Origin: an uncultured Dokdonia sp.
Lineage (GTDB): Bacteria; Bacteroidota; Bacteroidia; Flavobacteriales; Flavobacteriaceae
Assembly: GCF_947492815.1 (NCBI RefSeq)
Contig: NZ_CANLOB010000007.1
Coordinates: 62,001 to 126,000, forward strand
Reading direction: 5' to 3'
DNA: 64,000 nucleotides
Made by a program: the position numbers and the translations under genes. Each line of letters begins with the position of its first letter. The first letter of the stretch is position 1. The notes beneath the pieces were generated by a model that did no database searches, had not been told where the DNA came from, and saw only the letters and a list, made by a program, of their open reading frames with translations. This document shows, in pieces, positions 27,593-37,418 of the stretch.

Positions 27593-28315
27593 TTATTCTT
27601 TTTCGTTTGTAGTTAAAACTAGCTCATCACTAGCCTCTTGTGTCATTTCTTTTACTGGGGTAACTTCTGCAACAGGTGTTGTCTCTTCTTCTTCATCACC
27701 TCCAGTTAACATTCCTCCAAAACTCATAAACCCAATAGCCATAAGTCCTGTAATAATAAACGTAATTCCTAACCCCCTAAGTGGTGCAGGTACATTTGAA
27801 TATCTAATTTTTTCTCTAATTGCAGCAATCGCAAGAATGGCTAAAAACCATCCTATTCCAGATCCAATTCCATATGTAGTCGCAAGACCTAATGTTTGAA
27901 TATCCCTTGACTGCATAAATAAAGATCCTCCAAGAATCGCACAGTTTACAGCAATAAGTGGTAAGAAAATACCTAATGAGTTATAAAGCGATGGAGAAAA
28001 TTTCTCTACAACAATCTCTACCAATTGTACCATGGTTGCAATAGTAGCAATAAATAGGATGAAGGATAAGAAACTTAAATCGTAATCTGCATATTCAGGT
28101 CCTAACCAAGCTAATGCCCCATCACGTAAGATATACTGATCTAGTAGCCAGTTTAAGGGAACCGTTACTGCAAGTACAAATATTACTGCGGCTCCAAGTC
28201 CCACAGCTGTACTTACTTTTTTAGATACTGCAAGGTATGAACACATTCCAAGGAACGTGGCAAATACCATGTTATCTATAAATATCGATTTAAAAAATAA
28301 TTCTAAATGTTCCAT
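27593..28315 (-). CDS. nqrE: Na+-NQR subunit E
   Basis: 240 aa with six membrane helices, homologous to NqrD and RnfA. NqrD and NqrE each supply cysteines for the intramembrane iron centre. The family core ends near residue 205; about 35 further residues rich in Glu and Thr ([19 protein letters not shown]) form an extra tail, a lineage-specific extension. Confidence 0.95.
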   Translation of the reverse strand: MEHLELFFKSIFIDNMVFATFLGMCSYLAVSKKVSTAVGLGAAVIFVLAVTVPLNWLLDQYILRDGALAWLGPEYADYDLSFLSFILFIATIATMVQLVEIVVEKFSPSLYNSLGIFLPLIAVNCAILGGSLFMQSRDIQTLGLATTYGIGSGIGWFLAILAIAAIREKIRYSNVPAPLRGLGITFIITGLMAIGFMSFGGMLTGGDEEEETTPVAEVTPVKEMTQEASDELVLTTNEKE

Positions 28316-28334
28316 ATTATATTTTTAAGGTGTA

Positions 28335-28350
28335 CGCTTTCGCGAAAGCG
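28335..28350. repeat. CGCTTTCGCGAAAGCG palindrome between nqrD and nqrE
   Basis: An exact 16-bp copy in the 49-bp gap between two genes of one operon. Confidence 0.95.
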
Positions 28351-28364
28351 TATTAAAACTCCTT

Positions 28365-29012
28365 TTAATTTTCTTCGATTAATGCTTTATTGCGTGAACG
28401 TTGTACCCATATAATAAGTCCAACAACAATCAGTGCCATAGGTGATAATAACATAAATCCATTATTCTCATATCCTGTAGCATATAATCCTGTTTTTTCT
28501 ATTGGATCTCCTAATACTTTAAATCCAAGTAATGTACCTGAACCAAAAAGTTCTCTAAAGAATCCTACAATAATTAAGATCACTCCATACCCAAGTGCAT
28601 TTCCTATTCCATCTAAGAAAGAACGCCATGGACCATTTCCTAAAGCAAAGGCTTCAAAACGTCCCATAATAATACAGTTGGTAATAATAAGCCCTACGAA
28701 TACTGAAAGTTCTTTACTCAGTGAGTATGCATAGGCTTTCAAGACTTGATCTACAATAATTACAAGTGTTGCCACAACAACTAATTGTACAATAATTCTA
28801 ATTTTAGAAGGAATGATGTTTCTCATAAGCGAGATGACTACATTTCCTACTCCCAATACAAATATTACAGAAATAGACATTACGATAGATGCCTTTAGTT
28901 GTGCTGTAATTGCCAATGCAGAGCAGATACCTAATACTTGTATTGTAATCGGGTTATCGTCTGCTAACGGATCAAGAATTAATTTTTGATCTTTTTTTGA
29001 TAGTAATCCCAT
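28365..29012 (-). CDS. nqrD: Na+-NQR subunit D
   Basis: 215 aa, six membrane helices. The conserved NCIIMGRFEAFALG segment (Cys of the membrane iron site) and DGIGNALGYG are present. 49 bp separate it from nqrE, with a palindrome in between; nqrC ends 4 bp upstream. Confidence 0.96.
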   Translation of the reverse strand: MGLLSKKDQKLILDPLADDNPITIQVLGICSALAITAQLKASIVMSISVIFVLGVGNVVISLMRNIIPSKIRIIVQLVVVATLVIIVDQVLKAYAYSLSKELSVFVGLIITNCIIMGRFEAFALGNGPWRSFLDGIGNALGYGVILIIVGFFRELFGSGTLLGFKVLGDPIEKTGLYATGYENNGFMLLSPMALIVVGLIIWVQRSRNKALIEEN

Positions 29013-29016
29013 AATA

Positions 29017-29754
29017 TTATTTCAAGTTTTGAATATGAGGAATATAAGATTTTAATGTACTCTTAAGCATGGCGCTTACGCCATCCCCAGTAATCGTTGC
29101 GCCTGCAAGTGCATCAACTTCATTATCATCTTTTGTTTCGTTTTTAGGATCGTTATTTCCTTTGGCAACTGTAATACCTGCATATTTATTGCCATTCATG
29201 ATTTGTTCTCCAATAAAATCATCCATAAAGTAACGCTCCTTGATATTAGCTCCTAATCCTGGTGTTTCTCCTTTATGATCAAAAGTAGCACCTTGTACAA
29301 TGAGTTTATCATCTAGGGCAACATATCCCCAAATAGCATCCCAAAGTCCTTTCCCATACATCGGGATTACGTAAAACTTTTTACCGTCACGTTCTCCTAC
29401 AAAAAGAGGCATTTTACGCTCACTCTTAGAAAATTTGCTTTGCTTTTTCATGTCTATAGTAAAAGCTTCTTCACTCTTTTCTATATTACCACCTTGTATA
29501 ACATACGTTTCTTTAATGTAAGTTTCATATGCTTCCTCTACTTTATCAGTTGGTATAAAATTTACTGAACCTGTATCATCTCCATTTTCATGAACACCCA
29601 TAGCATATAAAATACTCTGTTGCTTTTCAAAGCGCTCGTTTTGCCTAATAGGTTCCTTAAGATATGTAGCTAAAAAAGCTAAAACACCTCCTACAACAAA
29701 TACCATAACTGTTGCAAACCCTATTGTATATCCGTTTCCGTCTGTATTTGCCAT
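29017..29754 (-). CDS. nqrC: Na+-NQR subunit C
   Basis: 245 aa, one N-terminal membrane anchor and a periplasmic flavin domain. The ApbE target motif is DALAGATITGDGVSAML; the Thr after GA receives FMN. The residues GLGANIKERYF are conserved. Two bases separate it from nqrB. Confidence 0.96.
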   Translation of the reverse strand: MANTDGNGYTIGFATVMVFVVGGVLAFLATYLKEPIRQNERFEKQQSILYAMGVHENGDDTGSVNFIPTDKVEEAYETYIKETYVIQGGNIEKSEEAFTIDMKKQSKFSKSERKMPLFVGERDGKKFYVIPMYGKGLWDAIWGYVALDDKLIVQGATFDHKGETPGLGANIKERYFMDDFIGEQIMNGNKYAGITVAKGNNDPKNETKDDNEVDALAGATITGDGVSAMLKSTLKSYIPHIQNLK

Positions 29755-29756
29755 GA

Positions 29757-30962
29757 TTATGCTGTTTTAACTTTTAGACGTTTCATTCTTTTCTTCACAT
29801 TCCCTTGTACCACATAATGATCAATAGTAGGAGCAAATACATTCATAAGAAGTATTGCTAGCATTACACCTTCTGGATAGGCTGGGTTAAATACACGAAT
29901 CATTACAGAAATAAATCCTGCTAGAAATCCATATATCCATTTTCCTTTATTGGTTTGTGATGCAGTTACTGGATCTGTTGCCATATATACAGTTCCAAAA
30001 GCAAAACCTCCTATAATAAGGTGATGCCAGAATTCTGTACTCATTAGACTATAAAATTTACTGCTTTCTGCAATCCATCCTTGACTTACAACTCCGTTAA
30101 ATATGAGTCCCATTGCAAGACCTCCTAATGCCATAGAAAGCATAATTCTCCAACTTCCAATTTTTGAGAATATTAAAAATAATCCTCCTAATAAAATCAA
30201 GATAGTAGACGTTTCTCCTACAGAGCCAGGAATAAAACCTAAGAACATATCTGCTACATCGTAATCGAAAGATTTGTTTTGAGCAAGACTTCCTAGGATA
30301 GTTTCTCCTGAAATAGCATCTGCTCCTCCAGCAAGTTCTTTGGCTTCTGTTACCCATACTTTATCTCCAGACATCCAAGTAGGATATGCAAAGAATAAGA
30401 AAGCACGAATGGTAAGAGCTGGATTTAAGATATTCATTCCCGTTCCTCCAAACACTTCTTTCCCTATCACCACTCCAAATACAACAGCTACAGAAAGCAT
30501 CCATAATGGAGTGTCAACTGGTACAATTAATGGCACTAACATTCCTGTTACAAGATATCCTTCTTCTACTTCGTGACCCTTGATTACTGCGAAAATAAAT
30601 TCTACAAGAAGTCCTACTCCGTATGAAACAACCACAAGAGGCAATACTTTCCAAGCTCCTTTACTAAAGTTTTGCATGCTCCAGAAATCTCCACTAAAAA
30701 AGCTTGTTACACTTTCAATTTCTCCTGCAGCAAGGTAATGTTGATATCCTGCGTTAAAAATACCGAAGATTAAACATGGCACTAATGCCATAATCACCGT
30801 ATTCATCGTACGCTTTAAGTCATCCACAGCTCTAATATGAGAACCATTATGGGTTGTCTCATTAGGACTGTATAGAAAAGTATGAATCGCATTAAATGCA
30901 GGGGCCATTTTCTTGCCCTCATACTTCATTTTAATTTTATGTAAGTTTTGTTTTAATCCCAT
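29757..30962 (-). CDS. nqrB: Na+-NQR subunit B
   Basis: About 401 aa, ten membrane helices, the sodium-pumping subunit. The FMN-accepting Thr lies in GSVGETSTILILLGG; EVFGGTGMNILNPAL binds riboflavin in the known complexes. The ATG at 30962 is preferred to the GTG at 30965. Confidence 0.96.
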   Translation of the reverse strand: MGLKQNLHKIKMKYEGKKMAPAFNAIHTFLYSPNETTHNGSHIRAVDDLKRTMNTVIMALVPCLIFGIFNAGYQHYLAAGEIESVTSFFSGDFWSMQNFSKGAWKVLPLVVVSYGVGLLVEFIFAVIKGHEVEEGYLVTGMLVPLIVPVDTPLWMLSVAVVFGVVIGKEVFGGTGMNILNPALTIRAFLFFAYPTWMSGDKVWVTEAKELAGGADAISGETILGSLAQNKSFDYDVADMFLGFIPGSVGETSTILILLGGLFLIFSKIGSWRIMLSMALGGLAMGLIFNGVVSQGWIAESSKFYSLMSTEFWHHLIIGGFAFGTVYMATDPVTASQTNKGKWIYGFLAGFISVMIRVFNPAYPEGVMLAILLMNVFAPTIDHYVVQGNVKKRMKRLKVKTA

Positions 30963-30965
30963 CAC

Positions 30966-32312
30966 TTATCCTATTTCATTATACATCAAGTCAAGACCTT
31001 CTCTGATAATGTCTTGGTGCGGTTGTTTTGATACACAGATAAATTCTGTAAGTGCAAAATCTTCTGGTGCTACTTCATACATTCCTAAAGCTTCCATCTC
31101 ATCAAGATCTTTTACCATACAAGCCTTTAAGATCTGTAATGGATAGATATCTAATGGGAATACTTCTTCGTAATTACCTGTAACCACAAAAGCACGATGT
31201 TCACCATTTGTATTGGTATCAAGATCATACTTCTTTTTAGGCTGCATCCAAGAGAATGTTAATGCTCTAGATGGTGATATTTTATTGAATACTGGCTTAT
31301 TCCATCCAAACAACTCATAATCATCACCTTCTGGGATAGCTACAAATTCATTTGCATAATATCCTAAAGCACCATCTGGTTTTATTTGTTTTCCAGTAAG
31401 TACATTTCCTGAAATAAAACGGTTGGTATCTCCGTCTACTCCAGCATCATATGCAAATGTAGATACTTCTGCTCCTATGATTGTTTTGTAATAAGAAGGT
31501 TTTTTTACACCAGAACCAGCTACAGAAATAATACGAGTTGCATTAAATGTACCTGTAAGTAGTAATTCACCAATAATCACAAGATCCTGAGCAGCTACTG
31601 TCCATACAGTCTCTCCTTTATTGACAGGACTTAGTTTATTTATCAACGTTCCTACATTCCCAGCAGGGTGTGGTCCTTTTACAGTATGTGTTACTACATT
31701 ATTCATTCCTGAGAAAATAGAACTACTAGCACCAACAGAAATATGCACACCTCCTGAGGTGAGTGCATTTAATGCATTTAATGCTGCTTGTAATGCTGCT
31801 TCTTTACCAGAAAGAACAAAATCTAAATCCGGAGCGAGTGGTGCCGTATTGTGTCCAGAAATGAAGATTGCCTTTGGCTCATTTACTGGATTTGCAACCA
31901 CATCATATGGACGTTGTTTAATAAACGGCCATAATCCGCTGGATAAAAGTTTTTCTTTAATCGCTTCTGGAGATGCAGAAGCACTTAATTTTCCAAAATC
32001 TCTAGATCCTCCCGAATAATCTGCTTCAATCACAAGATCGGTGATAACACGACGTGCCCCACGCTTAATCTCTACAAGTGTTCCTGCTACAGGAGACACA
32101 AAACGTATTTGCTCTTGTGATTTTGAAAAAAATAACTCGTCGCCAACTTGAAGTTTTGCTCCTTCTTTGACAACCATTTTGGGAGTAACCAGATGAAAAT
32201 CTGAAGGTCTGATAGTTACAGTTCTTGATCGTGGCCCCTCAGAAATACTTTTTTCTGCTTCGCCCACTAATCGTATATCTAGACCTTTTTTAATTCTAAT
32301 GTCTTTTGACAT
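30966..32312 (-). CDS. nqrA: Na+-NQR subunit A
   Basis: 448 aa, the soluble quinone-binding subunit on the cytoplasmic side. KGLDIRLVGEAEK at the start, GPHPAGNVGTLI in the middle and the ending VCVSKQPHQDIIREGLDLMYNEIG are typical. First gene of the nqr operon. Confidence 0.96.
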   Translation of the reverse strand: MSKDIRIKKGLDIRLVGEAEKSISEGPRSRTVTIRPSDFHLVTPKMVVKEGAKLQVGDELFFSKSQEQIRFVSPVAGTLVEIKRGARRVITDLVIEADYSGGSRDFGKLSASASPEAIKEKLLSSGLWPFIKQRPYDVVANPVNEPKAIFISGHNTAPLAPDLDFVLSGKEAALQAALNALNALTSGGVHISVGASSSIFSGMNNVVTHTVKGPHPAGNVGTLINKLSPVNKGETVWTVAAQDLVIIGELLLTGTFNATRIISVAGSGVKKPSYYKTIIGAEVSTFAYDAGVDGDTNRFISGNVLTGKQIKPDGALGYYANEFVAIPEGDDYELFGWNKPVFNKISPSRALTFSWMQPKKKYDLDTNTNGEHRAFVVTGNYEEVFPLDIYPLQILKACMVKDLDEMEALGMYEVAPEDFALTEFICVSKQPHQDIIREGLDLMYNEIG

Positions 32313-32359
32313 ATGTCAGTAGATTTTTGTTATCTAAAACCTTACTATTTTAAGGTGCG

Positions 32360-32367
32360 CAAATTTA
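32360..32367 (-). promoter_or_regulatory. -7 element (TAAATTTG) for nqrA
   Basis: Exact TAnnTTTG match on the - strand, 47 bases upstream of the nqrA ATG. A -33 TTG at the usual spacing is not clear. Confidence 0.45.
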
Positions 32368-32533
32368 CAAATTTCTATACGTTTTTTCCACTTGGAAAAT
32401 AGGGATCATATTATTTATAACCGTTCTAAATAATTAATTTTGATTATCTCTAAACAAATCACAAACATAAAGTATGTTTAAAGACGTTTATTAGTAATAA
32501 ATTAACGAATAATAACGTGTTTGTTTAAGGGTA

Positions 32534-32549
32534 CGCTTTCGCGAAAGCG
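32534..32549. repeat. CGCTTTCGCGAAAGCG palindrome upstream of the plug gene
   Basis: An exact 16-bp copy, 38 bases upstream of the proposed -7 element. Confidence 0.95.
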
Positions 32550-32587
32550 TGTAAAAATTCACTCAATTTCTCGGTATAGATTTTGAT

Positions 32588-32595
32588 TATATTTG
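32588..32595 (+). promoter_or_regulatory. -7 element (TATATTTG) for the plug gene
   Basis: Exact TAnnTTTG match 19 bases upstream of the ATG at 32615. No clear -33. Confidence 0.4.
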
Positions 32596-32614
32596 ACCCA
32601 CAACTATCATTCTT

Positions 32615-33874
32615 ATGAAATTACCTAAAATATCACCTTTATTACTTATTGTTTTTACTAGCTATTTGTCTTTTTCTCAAATCGCCGTAGAGACGCCTGA
32701 GCCTTCATATATTAAAACAATTCAGTTTAGAGGCGATACGTTTTTAGGGGAACTACCTACTATTAAGTTAGGAGATCCATTACAATTAAGTTTTGATGAT
32801 ATTATAGGAGATGAACATGATTATTATTACAAGATAACACACCATGATGCAGATTGGTCCCCTAGCAAATTAGCACGTTCTGAATTTATGAGAGGGATGG
32901 ATAACGTACGTATATTAGATATTGAAAATTCTGTAGCTACCTTACAGATGTATTCTAATTACCACTTAAATATTCCAAATAAGTTCACACAAGCACTCAC
33001 AAAAACGGGCAATTATTTAATAAGTATTCATAATGAAGAGGGAGAACTTGTATTTTCTAGAAAGTTTATGATCTATAATCCACAGTTTGCTGTCGGGGTT
33101 CAGATTAAAAGATCTAGAGATCTTAATTATGTAAATACCAAACAAGTGGTTCGTTTTTTTGTAGATGGAGGGGAGCAACTCATTATCAATCCAAGACAAA
33201 ACCTTAAGGTTGTAATTATACAAAACAACAATCTTAAGACTGCTATTACTGGGATTGCACCTCAATTTACAGTAGGCAATAAATTAGAATATCGTTATGA
33301 CCAAGAAACTGCTTTTTGGGCAGGCAATGAGTTTTTTAATTTTGAAAATAAAGATATACGCGGCGCTACAGCTGCCATACGCTATATAGAACTCAAAAGT
33401 TTATACCACAATTATTTGTATACAAATCCTACTCGTAAAGATATTCCGTATACATTTAATCCAGATATTAATGGAAATTTTGTGATTACAACATTACAAG
33501 GAAGAACTCCAAGATCTGAAGCAGAGTACGCATGGATTCATTTTAGTTTAAATCACACAGAATTAGATAAAGGAAAAGAATTGCATGTATATGGTAACTT
33601 TAATAATTATGTCACAAATGCATCTACCAAACTCACATACAACCCTAGAACTTATAGATATGAGTTACCAATGCTATTAAAACAGGGATTCTACAACTAT
33701 AAGTATGTATTAGTAGAGGAAGATGGGACTATTAATAGGAAAGAAGCAATTAGCGGTAATTACTGGCAAACAGAAAATGATTATCAAATTCTTGCATATT
33801 ATCGTCGTCCTGGAGGTCGTTTTGATGAACTTGTAGGCGTGGGAAGTAGTAACTCTTCGGTGATTACTAATTAA
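32615..33874 (+). CDS. Type IX secretion system plug protein (DUF5103)
   Basis: 419 aa with a signal peptide (ends in YLSFSQ). The N-terminal PSYIKTIQF, the DADWSPS/EFMRGMD region and the late GNFNNY match DUF5103, known as Plug, a periplasmic protein that seals the SprA translocon of the type IX secretion system when idle. Not next to other por or gld genes, which is normal. Confidence 0.9.
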   Translation: MKLPKISPLLLIVFTSYLSFSQIAVETPEPSYIKTIQFRGDTFLGELPTIKLGDPLQLSFDDIIGDEHDYYYKITHHDADWSPSKLARSEFMRGMDNVRILDIENSVATLQMYSNYHLNIPNKFTQALTKTGNYLISIHNEEGELVFSRKFMIYNPQFAVGVQIKRSRDLNYVNTKQVVRFFVDGGEQLIINPRQNLKVVIIQNNNLKTAITGIAPQFTVGNKLEYRYDQETAFWAGNEFFNFENKDIRGATAAIRYIELKSLYHNYLYTNPTRKDIPYTFNPDINGNFVITTLQGRTPRSEAEYAWIHFSLNHTELDKGKELHVYGNFNNYVTNASTKLTYNPRTYRYELPMLLKQGFYNYKYVLVEEDGTINRKEAISGNYWQTENDYQILAYYRRPGGRFDELVGVGSSNSSVITN

Positions 33875-33897
33875 CACAAAACTCCTATATTTATGGC

Positions 33898-35067
33898 ATG
33901 AAGGAAACTTCGATAAAGCCCAATAGCCGAAAAGCCATCAAATACCGTGGAGTTGAATGCCTCAACTGTGCACATCCTCTGGATCTTACAGATAGGTTTT
34001 GCTCTTATTGCGGACAACTAAATACTACCAAAAGACTTACGCTTAAAGATTTTTTTAGTGAATTTGTTTTAAGTGTATTTACATATGATTCCCGTTTTAG
34101 GCATACTTTAAAAGATTTACTCTTTAAACCTGGTACTATTACACGCTATTATGTAGATGGAAAGCGTTTTCACTATGCAAATCCATTTCGTTTTTTCCTT
34201 AGCGCTAGTATCTTTTACTTTATTATTCTAGGTGTTTTATCATTCTTTAATACAGATTTTGACGAAGAGGAATTTAACTCTCCCTTTGTAAACATGAATA
34301 TAAATAATAAAGAGGCTATAGAAGCAATAGATACCGCACTACAAGACTCTATACCTGAAATAAATGGAATTCCTGCTCAATTTAATGATGAAATAAGAAC
34401 TGCTATAGAAGAAGCTAAAAAAGAAACGGAACGAAAAAAAGCTAAAAATGCCGAAAAAGATTCATTAGGCTACAAATATATTGCTCAAAAAGATATGGAC
34501 ACCCTAAATGGCGTTACTCGATTTTTTGAAAAATTTGAATTGTTTAGAGATTTCTATCAAGCAACAGACATAAGTAGTACTAGCAAAGCATTAGATAGCT
34601 TAAAATATGAAAAAACACGATTAAATGTTTGGCTATATGATAAGAACTATGCTATAGAACGTGTAGAAAAAGATCCTTTACGATTTGCAAATTACATGGC
34701 ATCAAAGACGCCTTTCTTTCTATTTTTCTTTGCTCCCTTTTATGCTATATTTTTCTGGCTTATTTATTCCAAAAAGAGAGCAAACTATATGGAACATCTA
34801 GTTTTTATCTTCCATATTTTCAGTTGGATTTTTGTTGTTTTATTAATTTCTTTAATCCCTGATTCCTTTATTTCTAATGATAGTATTGTTGCTTCTATCC
34901 TACTTACGCTGATAGGTCCATTTTATTTTTATAAGGCCTTAAGAAACTTTTATAAGCAAAATCGCGTTATCACATTAATAAAATTTGTATTTTTAAATAT
35001 TGTTTTTCTGATATCAACTTCAATATTTGCGTTGATATTCTTTGCATTAACAGCAGCTTTCTATTAA
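33898..35067 (+). CDS. DUF3667 membrane protein
   Basis: 389 aa. A zinc ribbon near residues 19-39 (CLNCAHP...FCSYCGQ) precedes RHTLKDLLFKPGTITRYYVDGKRFHYANPFRFFL, typical of DUF3667, and five hydrophobic segments. A charged middle region (about residues 120-260) is probably outside the membrane. 23 bp after the plug gene, so likely co-transcribed. Confidence 0.88.
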   Translation: MKETSIKPNSRKAIKYRGVECLNCAHPLDLTDRFCSYCGQLNTTKRLTLKDFFSEFVLSVFTYDSRFRHTLKDLLFKPGTITRYYVDGKRFHYANPFRFFLSASIFYFIILGVLSFFNTDFDEEEFNSPFVNMNINNKEAIEAIDTALQDSIPEINGIPAQFNDEIRTAIEEAKKETERKKAKNAEKDSLGYKYIAQKDMDTLNGVTRFFEKFELFRDFYQATDISSTSKALDSLKYEKTRLNVWLYDKNYAIERVEKDPLRFANYMASKTPFFLFFFAPFYAIFFWLIYSKKRANYMEHLVFIFHIFSWIFVVLLISLIPDSFISNDSIVASILLTLIGPFYFYKALRNFYKQNRVITLIKFVFLNIVFLISTSIFALIFFALTAAFY

Positions 35068-35073
35068 AAAGAG

Positions 35074-35460
35074 ATGGTACAACAGGTCACAAGAGGCATA
35101 AAAATTTCAGTAGAAACTACTTTTGAAGGCACATTTTATAAAAATTATAAAATGCATTTTGCCTTTGGATATCGCGTGACTATTGAGAATCAAAGTAAAG
35201 ATTCTGTTCAGTTAATGGCACGCCACTGGAAGATTTATGATTCTTTGAATTCACCTGAGATTGTAGATGGTGAAGGTGTTATAGGAAAAAAACCTGTTTT
35301 AAAGCCAGGAGAAAAACATACGTACAGTTCTGGATGTTTACTTACATCTCCTTTTGGTGCTATGGAGGGCTACTATCACATGGTCAATTTTACGACCACA
35401 CGTAAGTTTAGAGTAAAAATACCTACGTTTAAACTAAGTGCCCCTTTTGCTTTGAATTAA
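35074..35460 (+). CDS. apaG: ApaG domain protein
   Basis: 128 aa, the normal size. A fibronectin-like beta fold with FAFGYRVTIEN near residues 30-40, ARHWKIYDS, GEGVIGKKPVLKPGE and SPFGAMEGYY, all typical. ApaG is tied to Co2+ and Mg2+ resistance in enterobacteria; the exact role is unsettled. It starts 6 bp after the DUF3667 gene. Confidence 0.93.
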   Translation: MVQQVTRGIKISVETTFEGTFYKNYKMHFAFGYRVTIENQSKDSVQLMARHWKIYDSLNSPEIVDGEGVIGKKPVLKPGEKHTYSSGCLLTSPFGAMEGYYHMVNFTTTRKFRVKIPTFKLSAPFALN

Positions 35461-36439
35461 AAGAAATATCTTTTCTCTCTAAATCAAAACGATATCTTTC
35501 ACCTTCTTGCTCTATAGTACAATATGCGCAGTTACTATCATATACAAATGCGTAAGATTCAGTAATATCAAACCCTGAAGGGATTTGAGCAACCCCTTTA
35601 CAATCAGGAATACCTGTTTCTGTAAATCGAGTAATAACAACACTCGTTTCTGTTTCTTTTTGCAAATGAAACCAAGCACTACTTCCTATACCTGTTAATA
35701 GTTGAGCACCTTCTGGTAATTTAATATCATCTTCCCCATCCTTAAAATAGGAATCTGGCACTTTTTTATCAAAATAGTTTGTTAGGTTTTCTTTTAAGGC
35801 CGTCGAGTTATAATCAGAAACAACGCCGTTATACACTTGATACACTTTACTTGAAGCACTTTTTTCTACATTCCCTACGGTACTAGGTGTAAATTTTTTA
35901 TTATGGTTAAGCGCTTTAATAATATGTTTTTCTTCTGTAGATGCGAGTATTGTTTCTGTGACAAATCGTGCACAGTTACTGCCTAAGTTACCAAAAGCTT
36001 TATAAGGAACACTCCCTTGATCTTGAAGACTTTTAATATATGTATGTGCTTTTTCAAAGTTTACATGTTCGTTTAATGAAGCTACTAATCTTCCTGAACC
36101 ATGTGTTTTTTCAGGATGTGCATCTAGCCACATTAGAAATTCTTCTAGATTTTCTAATGTTTCATTGATAACTTTTGCTTTAAACGGAATTTCTAACTCT
36201 GCATCTGTATTAGCTCCTCTTACTCTACCTAAGCCTTCTGGGGTTATATAGCGGCCAAAATCATAATAATACGTATTACCCGTCGCATTTTCTATAAGTA
36301 CAAGCGCTGCATGGCCAGCCTTGATATGCGTGCGAGTTCCTAAACCTACTAGTGGCAGCAACTTACACATTAACTCATCAGACATTTTTACAAAAGTGTC
36401 TGGAAAAGCTAAAACAATTATTTTACCATTATACTTCAC
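35429..36439 (-). CDS. DUF6695 family protein
   Basis: 336 aa, no signal. HAALVLIENATGNTYYYDFGRY near residue 43 and SNCARFVTETI near 153 supply the His and Cys expected of a papain-like NlpC/P60 fold with permuted order, as in DUF6695; activity is inferred. It overlaps the NRDE gene by 4 bp and converges on apaG with a 32-bp overlap. Confidence 0.75.
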   Translation of the reverse strand: MKYNGKIIVLAFPDTFVKMSDELMCKLLPLVGLGTRTHIKAGHAALVLIENATGNTYYYDFGRYITPEGLGRVRGANTDAELEIPFKAKVINETLENLEEFLMWLDAHPEKTHGSGRLVASLNEHVNFEKAHTYIKSLQDQGSVPYKAFGNLGSNCARFVTETILASTEEKHIIKALNHNKKFTPSTVGNVEKSASSKVYQVYNGVVSDYNSTALKENLTNYFDKKVPDSYFKDGEDDIKLPEGAQLLTGIGSSAWFHLQKETETSVVITRFTETGIPDCKGVAQIPSGFDITESYAFVYDSNCAYCTIEQEGERYRFDLERKDISFNSKQKGHLV

Positions 36440-37152
36440 GCTGTTACTGTATCAAACTCGGCACGATGCACCTCATCTTTTTGCAAATCATAATAAGTCA
36501 TTGCACAGTTGTCATCTACTTTTTCTACTTGTGTAACACTTACTGTTTTAAGCAAACCACGATCCAAAAGCACATCTGTATTTTTATCTCCTTCTCCTGC
36601 TGTAGTATGAAAATGATGCAAGTCGTCAACTCCAAAATTAGTCTCATTTGAAAATATATCAAACCAATCACGACGTTTTTGCTTCATATGAACATCATAT
36701 AATGTAGAAGATGACCATATTTTAGGTTCACTTGGAAGCACTGTAATGTGTGCTTTTTTTCCATCCCACACTAATTCTGTAGCTTTTAAATCAGTACTCC
36801 AATCTATCGCTACAATTGTAAACGGCTCGATACCTTCGTAATCAAACGCATCTATGGCTGCACTTAAATCATTTGCTTTTAAAAGCTCTTTTACCACCAC
36901 ACCACGACTCATTTTGTATTTTTCCAACTTCACGTGATTTTCAAAACCTCCATTAAGCAGGCATATCATGCTACTTTTTTCAGAAATTCCTATCCAAGAT
37001 CCACCAGCAACGGCATCTTTTGGAAACAACATTTTCACTCCATCAACGTCGTAAAAATCAGGTGGTAGCGTAGTACGCCCAACCGCTTCGTCACGATTAG
37101 AAGTTAGAATAAAATTAGAATTTCCCTTAGGAATATAAGTTACTGTACACAT
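36436..37152 (-). CDS. NRDE (TANGO2-like) family protein
   Basis: 238 aa. The N-terminal MCTVTYIP, the NRDE motif SNRDEAVGR near residues 18-26, and GGSWIGISE are diagnostic of the TANGO2/NRDE family, an Ntn-hydrolase-like group (Cys2 would be the nucleophile) with a debated role in metabolite or heme handling. Translationally coupled (ATGA) to the DUF6695 gene. Confidence 0.88.
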   Translation of the reverse strand: MCTVTYIPKGNSNFILTSNRDEAVGRTTLPPDFYDVDGVKMLFPKDAVAGGSWIGISEKSSMICLLNGGFENHVKLEKYKMSRGVVVKELLKANDLSAAIDAFDYEGIEPFTIVAIDWSTDLKATELVWDGKKAHITVLPSEPKIWSSSTLYDVHMKQKRRDWFDIFSNETNFGVDDLHHFHTTAGEGDKNTDVLLDRGLLKTVSVTQVEKVDDNCAMTYYDLQKDEVHRAEFDTVTA

Positions 37153-37240
37153 AAAGATTTGGTCAGAAAATTAGCACGCAACTTACAAAAAATTCTACGA
37201 ATGTATACCACAATACCTTAATAGATTATAGATGTATGAG

Positions 37241-37367
37241 CTTTCGTACTTCGGTAGGCGATGCACAAACTTCGCTTTAATGTTTTACTTTCCTTTTAGT
37301 CATGAATCTCACAAGCTCGCTTTCGTACTTCGATGAACTCAGCATAAACTTCACTTTCGCGAAAGCG
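37241..37367. repeat. Cluster of dispersed repeats upstream of pruA
   Basis: CTTTCGTACTTCG occurs at 37241-37253 and 37320-37332, each followed by a similar CATAAACTTC or CACAAACTTC unit. Between them CGCTTT (37273) opens a block whose sequence GTCATGAATCTC is shared with 60415-60426. The right end is CTTTCGCGAAAGCG (37354-37367), a near-exact palindrome copy that overlaps the pruA promoter. Confidence 0.7.
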
Positions 37368-37379
37368 TAAACAATTTCG

Positions 37380-37387
37380 TACCTTCG
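37380..37387 (+). promoter_or_regulatory. possible -7 element (TACCTTCG) for pruA
   Basis: Resembles TAnnTTTG with one mismatch, 31 bases before the ATG. The palindrome copy at 37354-37367 lies 12 bases upstream of it, between -33 and -7. Confidence 0.3.
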
Positions 37388-37418
37388 CAACTCTTAAAAT
37401 TAAAAAAACTAAACACCT

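Larger units (their letters stand above)
32313..32614. other. Divergent promoter region between nqrA and the plug gene
   Basis: 302 bp. It holds the nqrA -7 (32360-32367), one copy of the palindrome (32534-32549) and the plug gene -7 (32588-32595). No ORF or other structure is evident. Confidence 0.6.

Noticed and set aside
37153..37418. CRISPR-like array
   Set aside because: Only two imperfect units of CTTTCGTACTTCG with unequal spacing; no array anywhere in the window.
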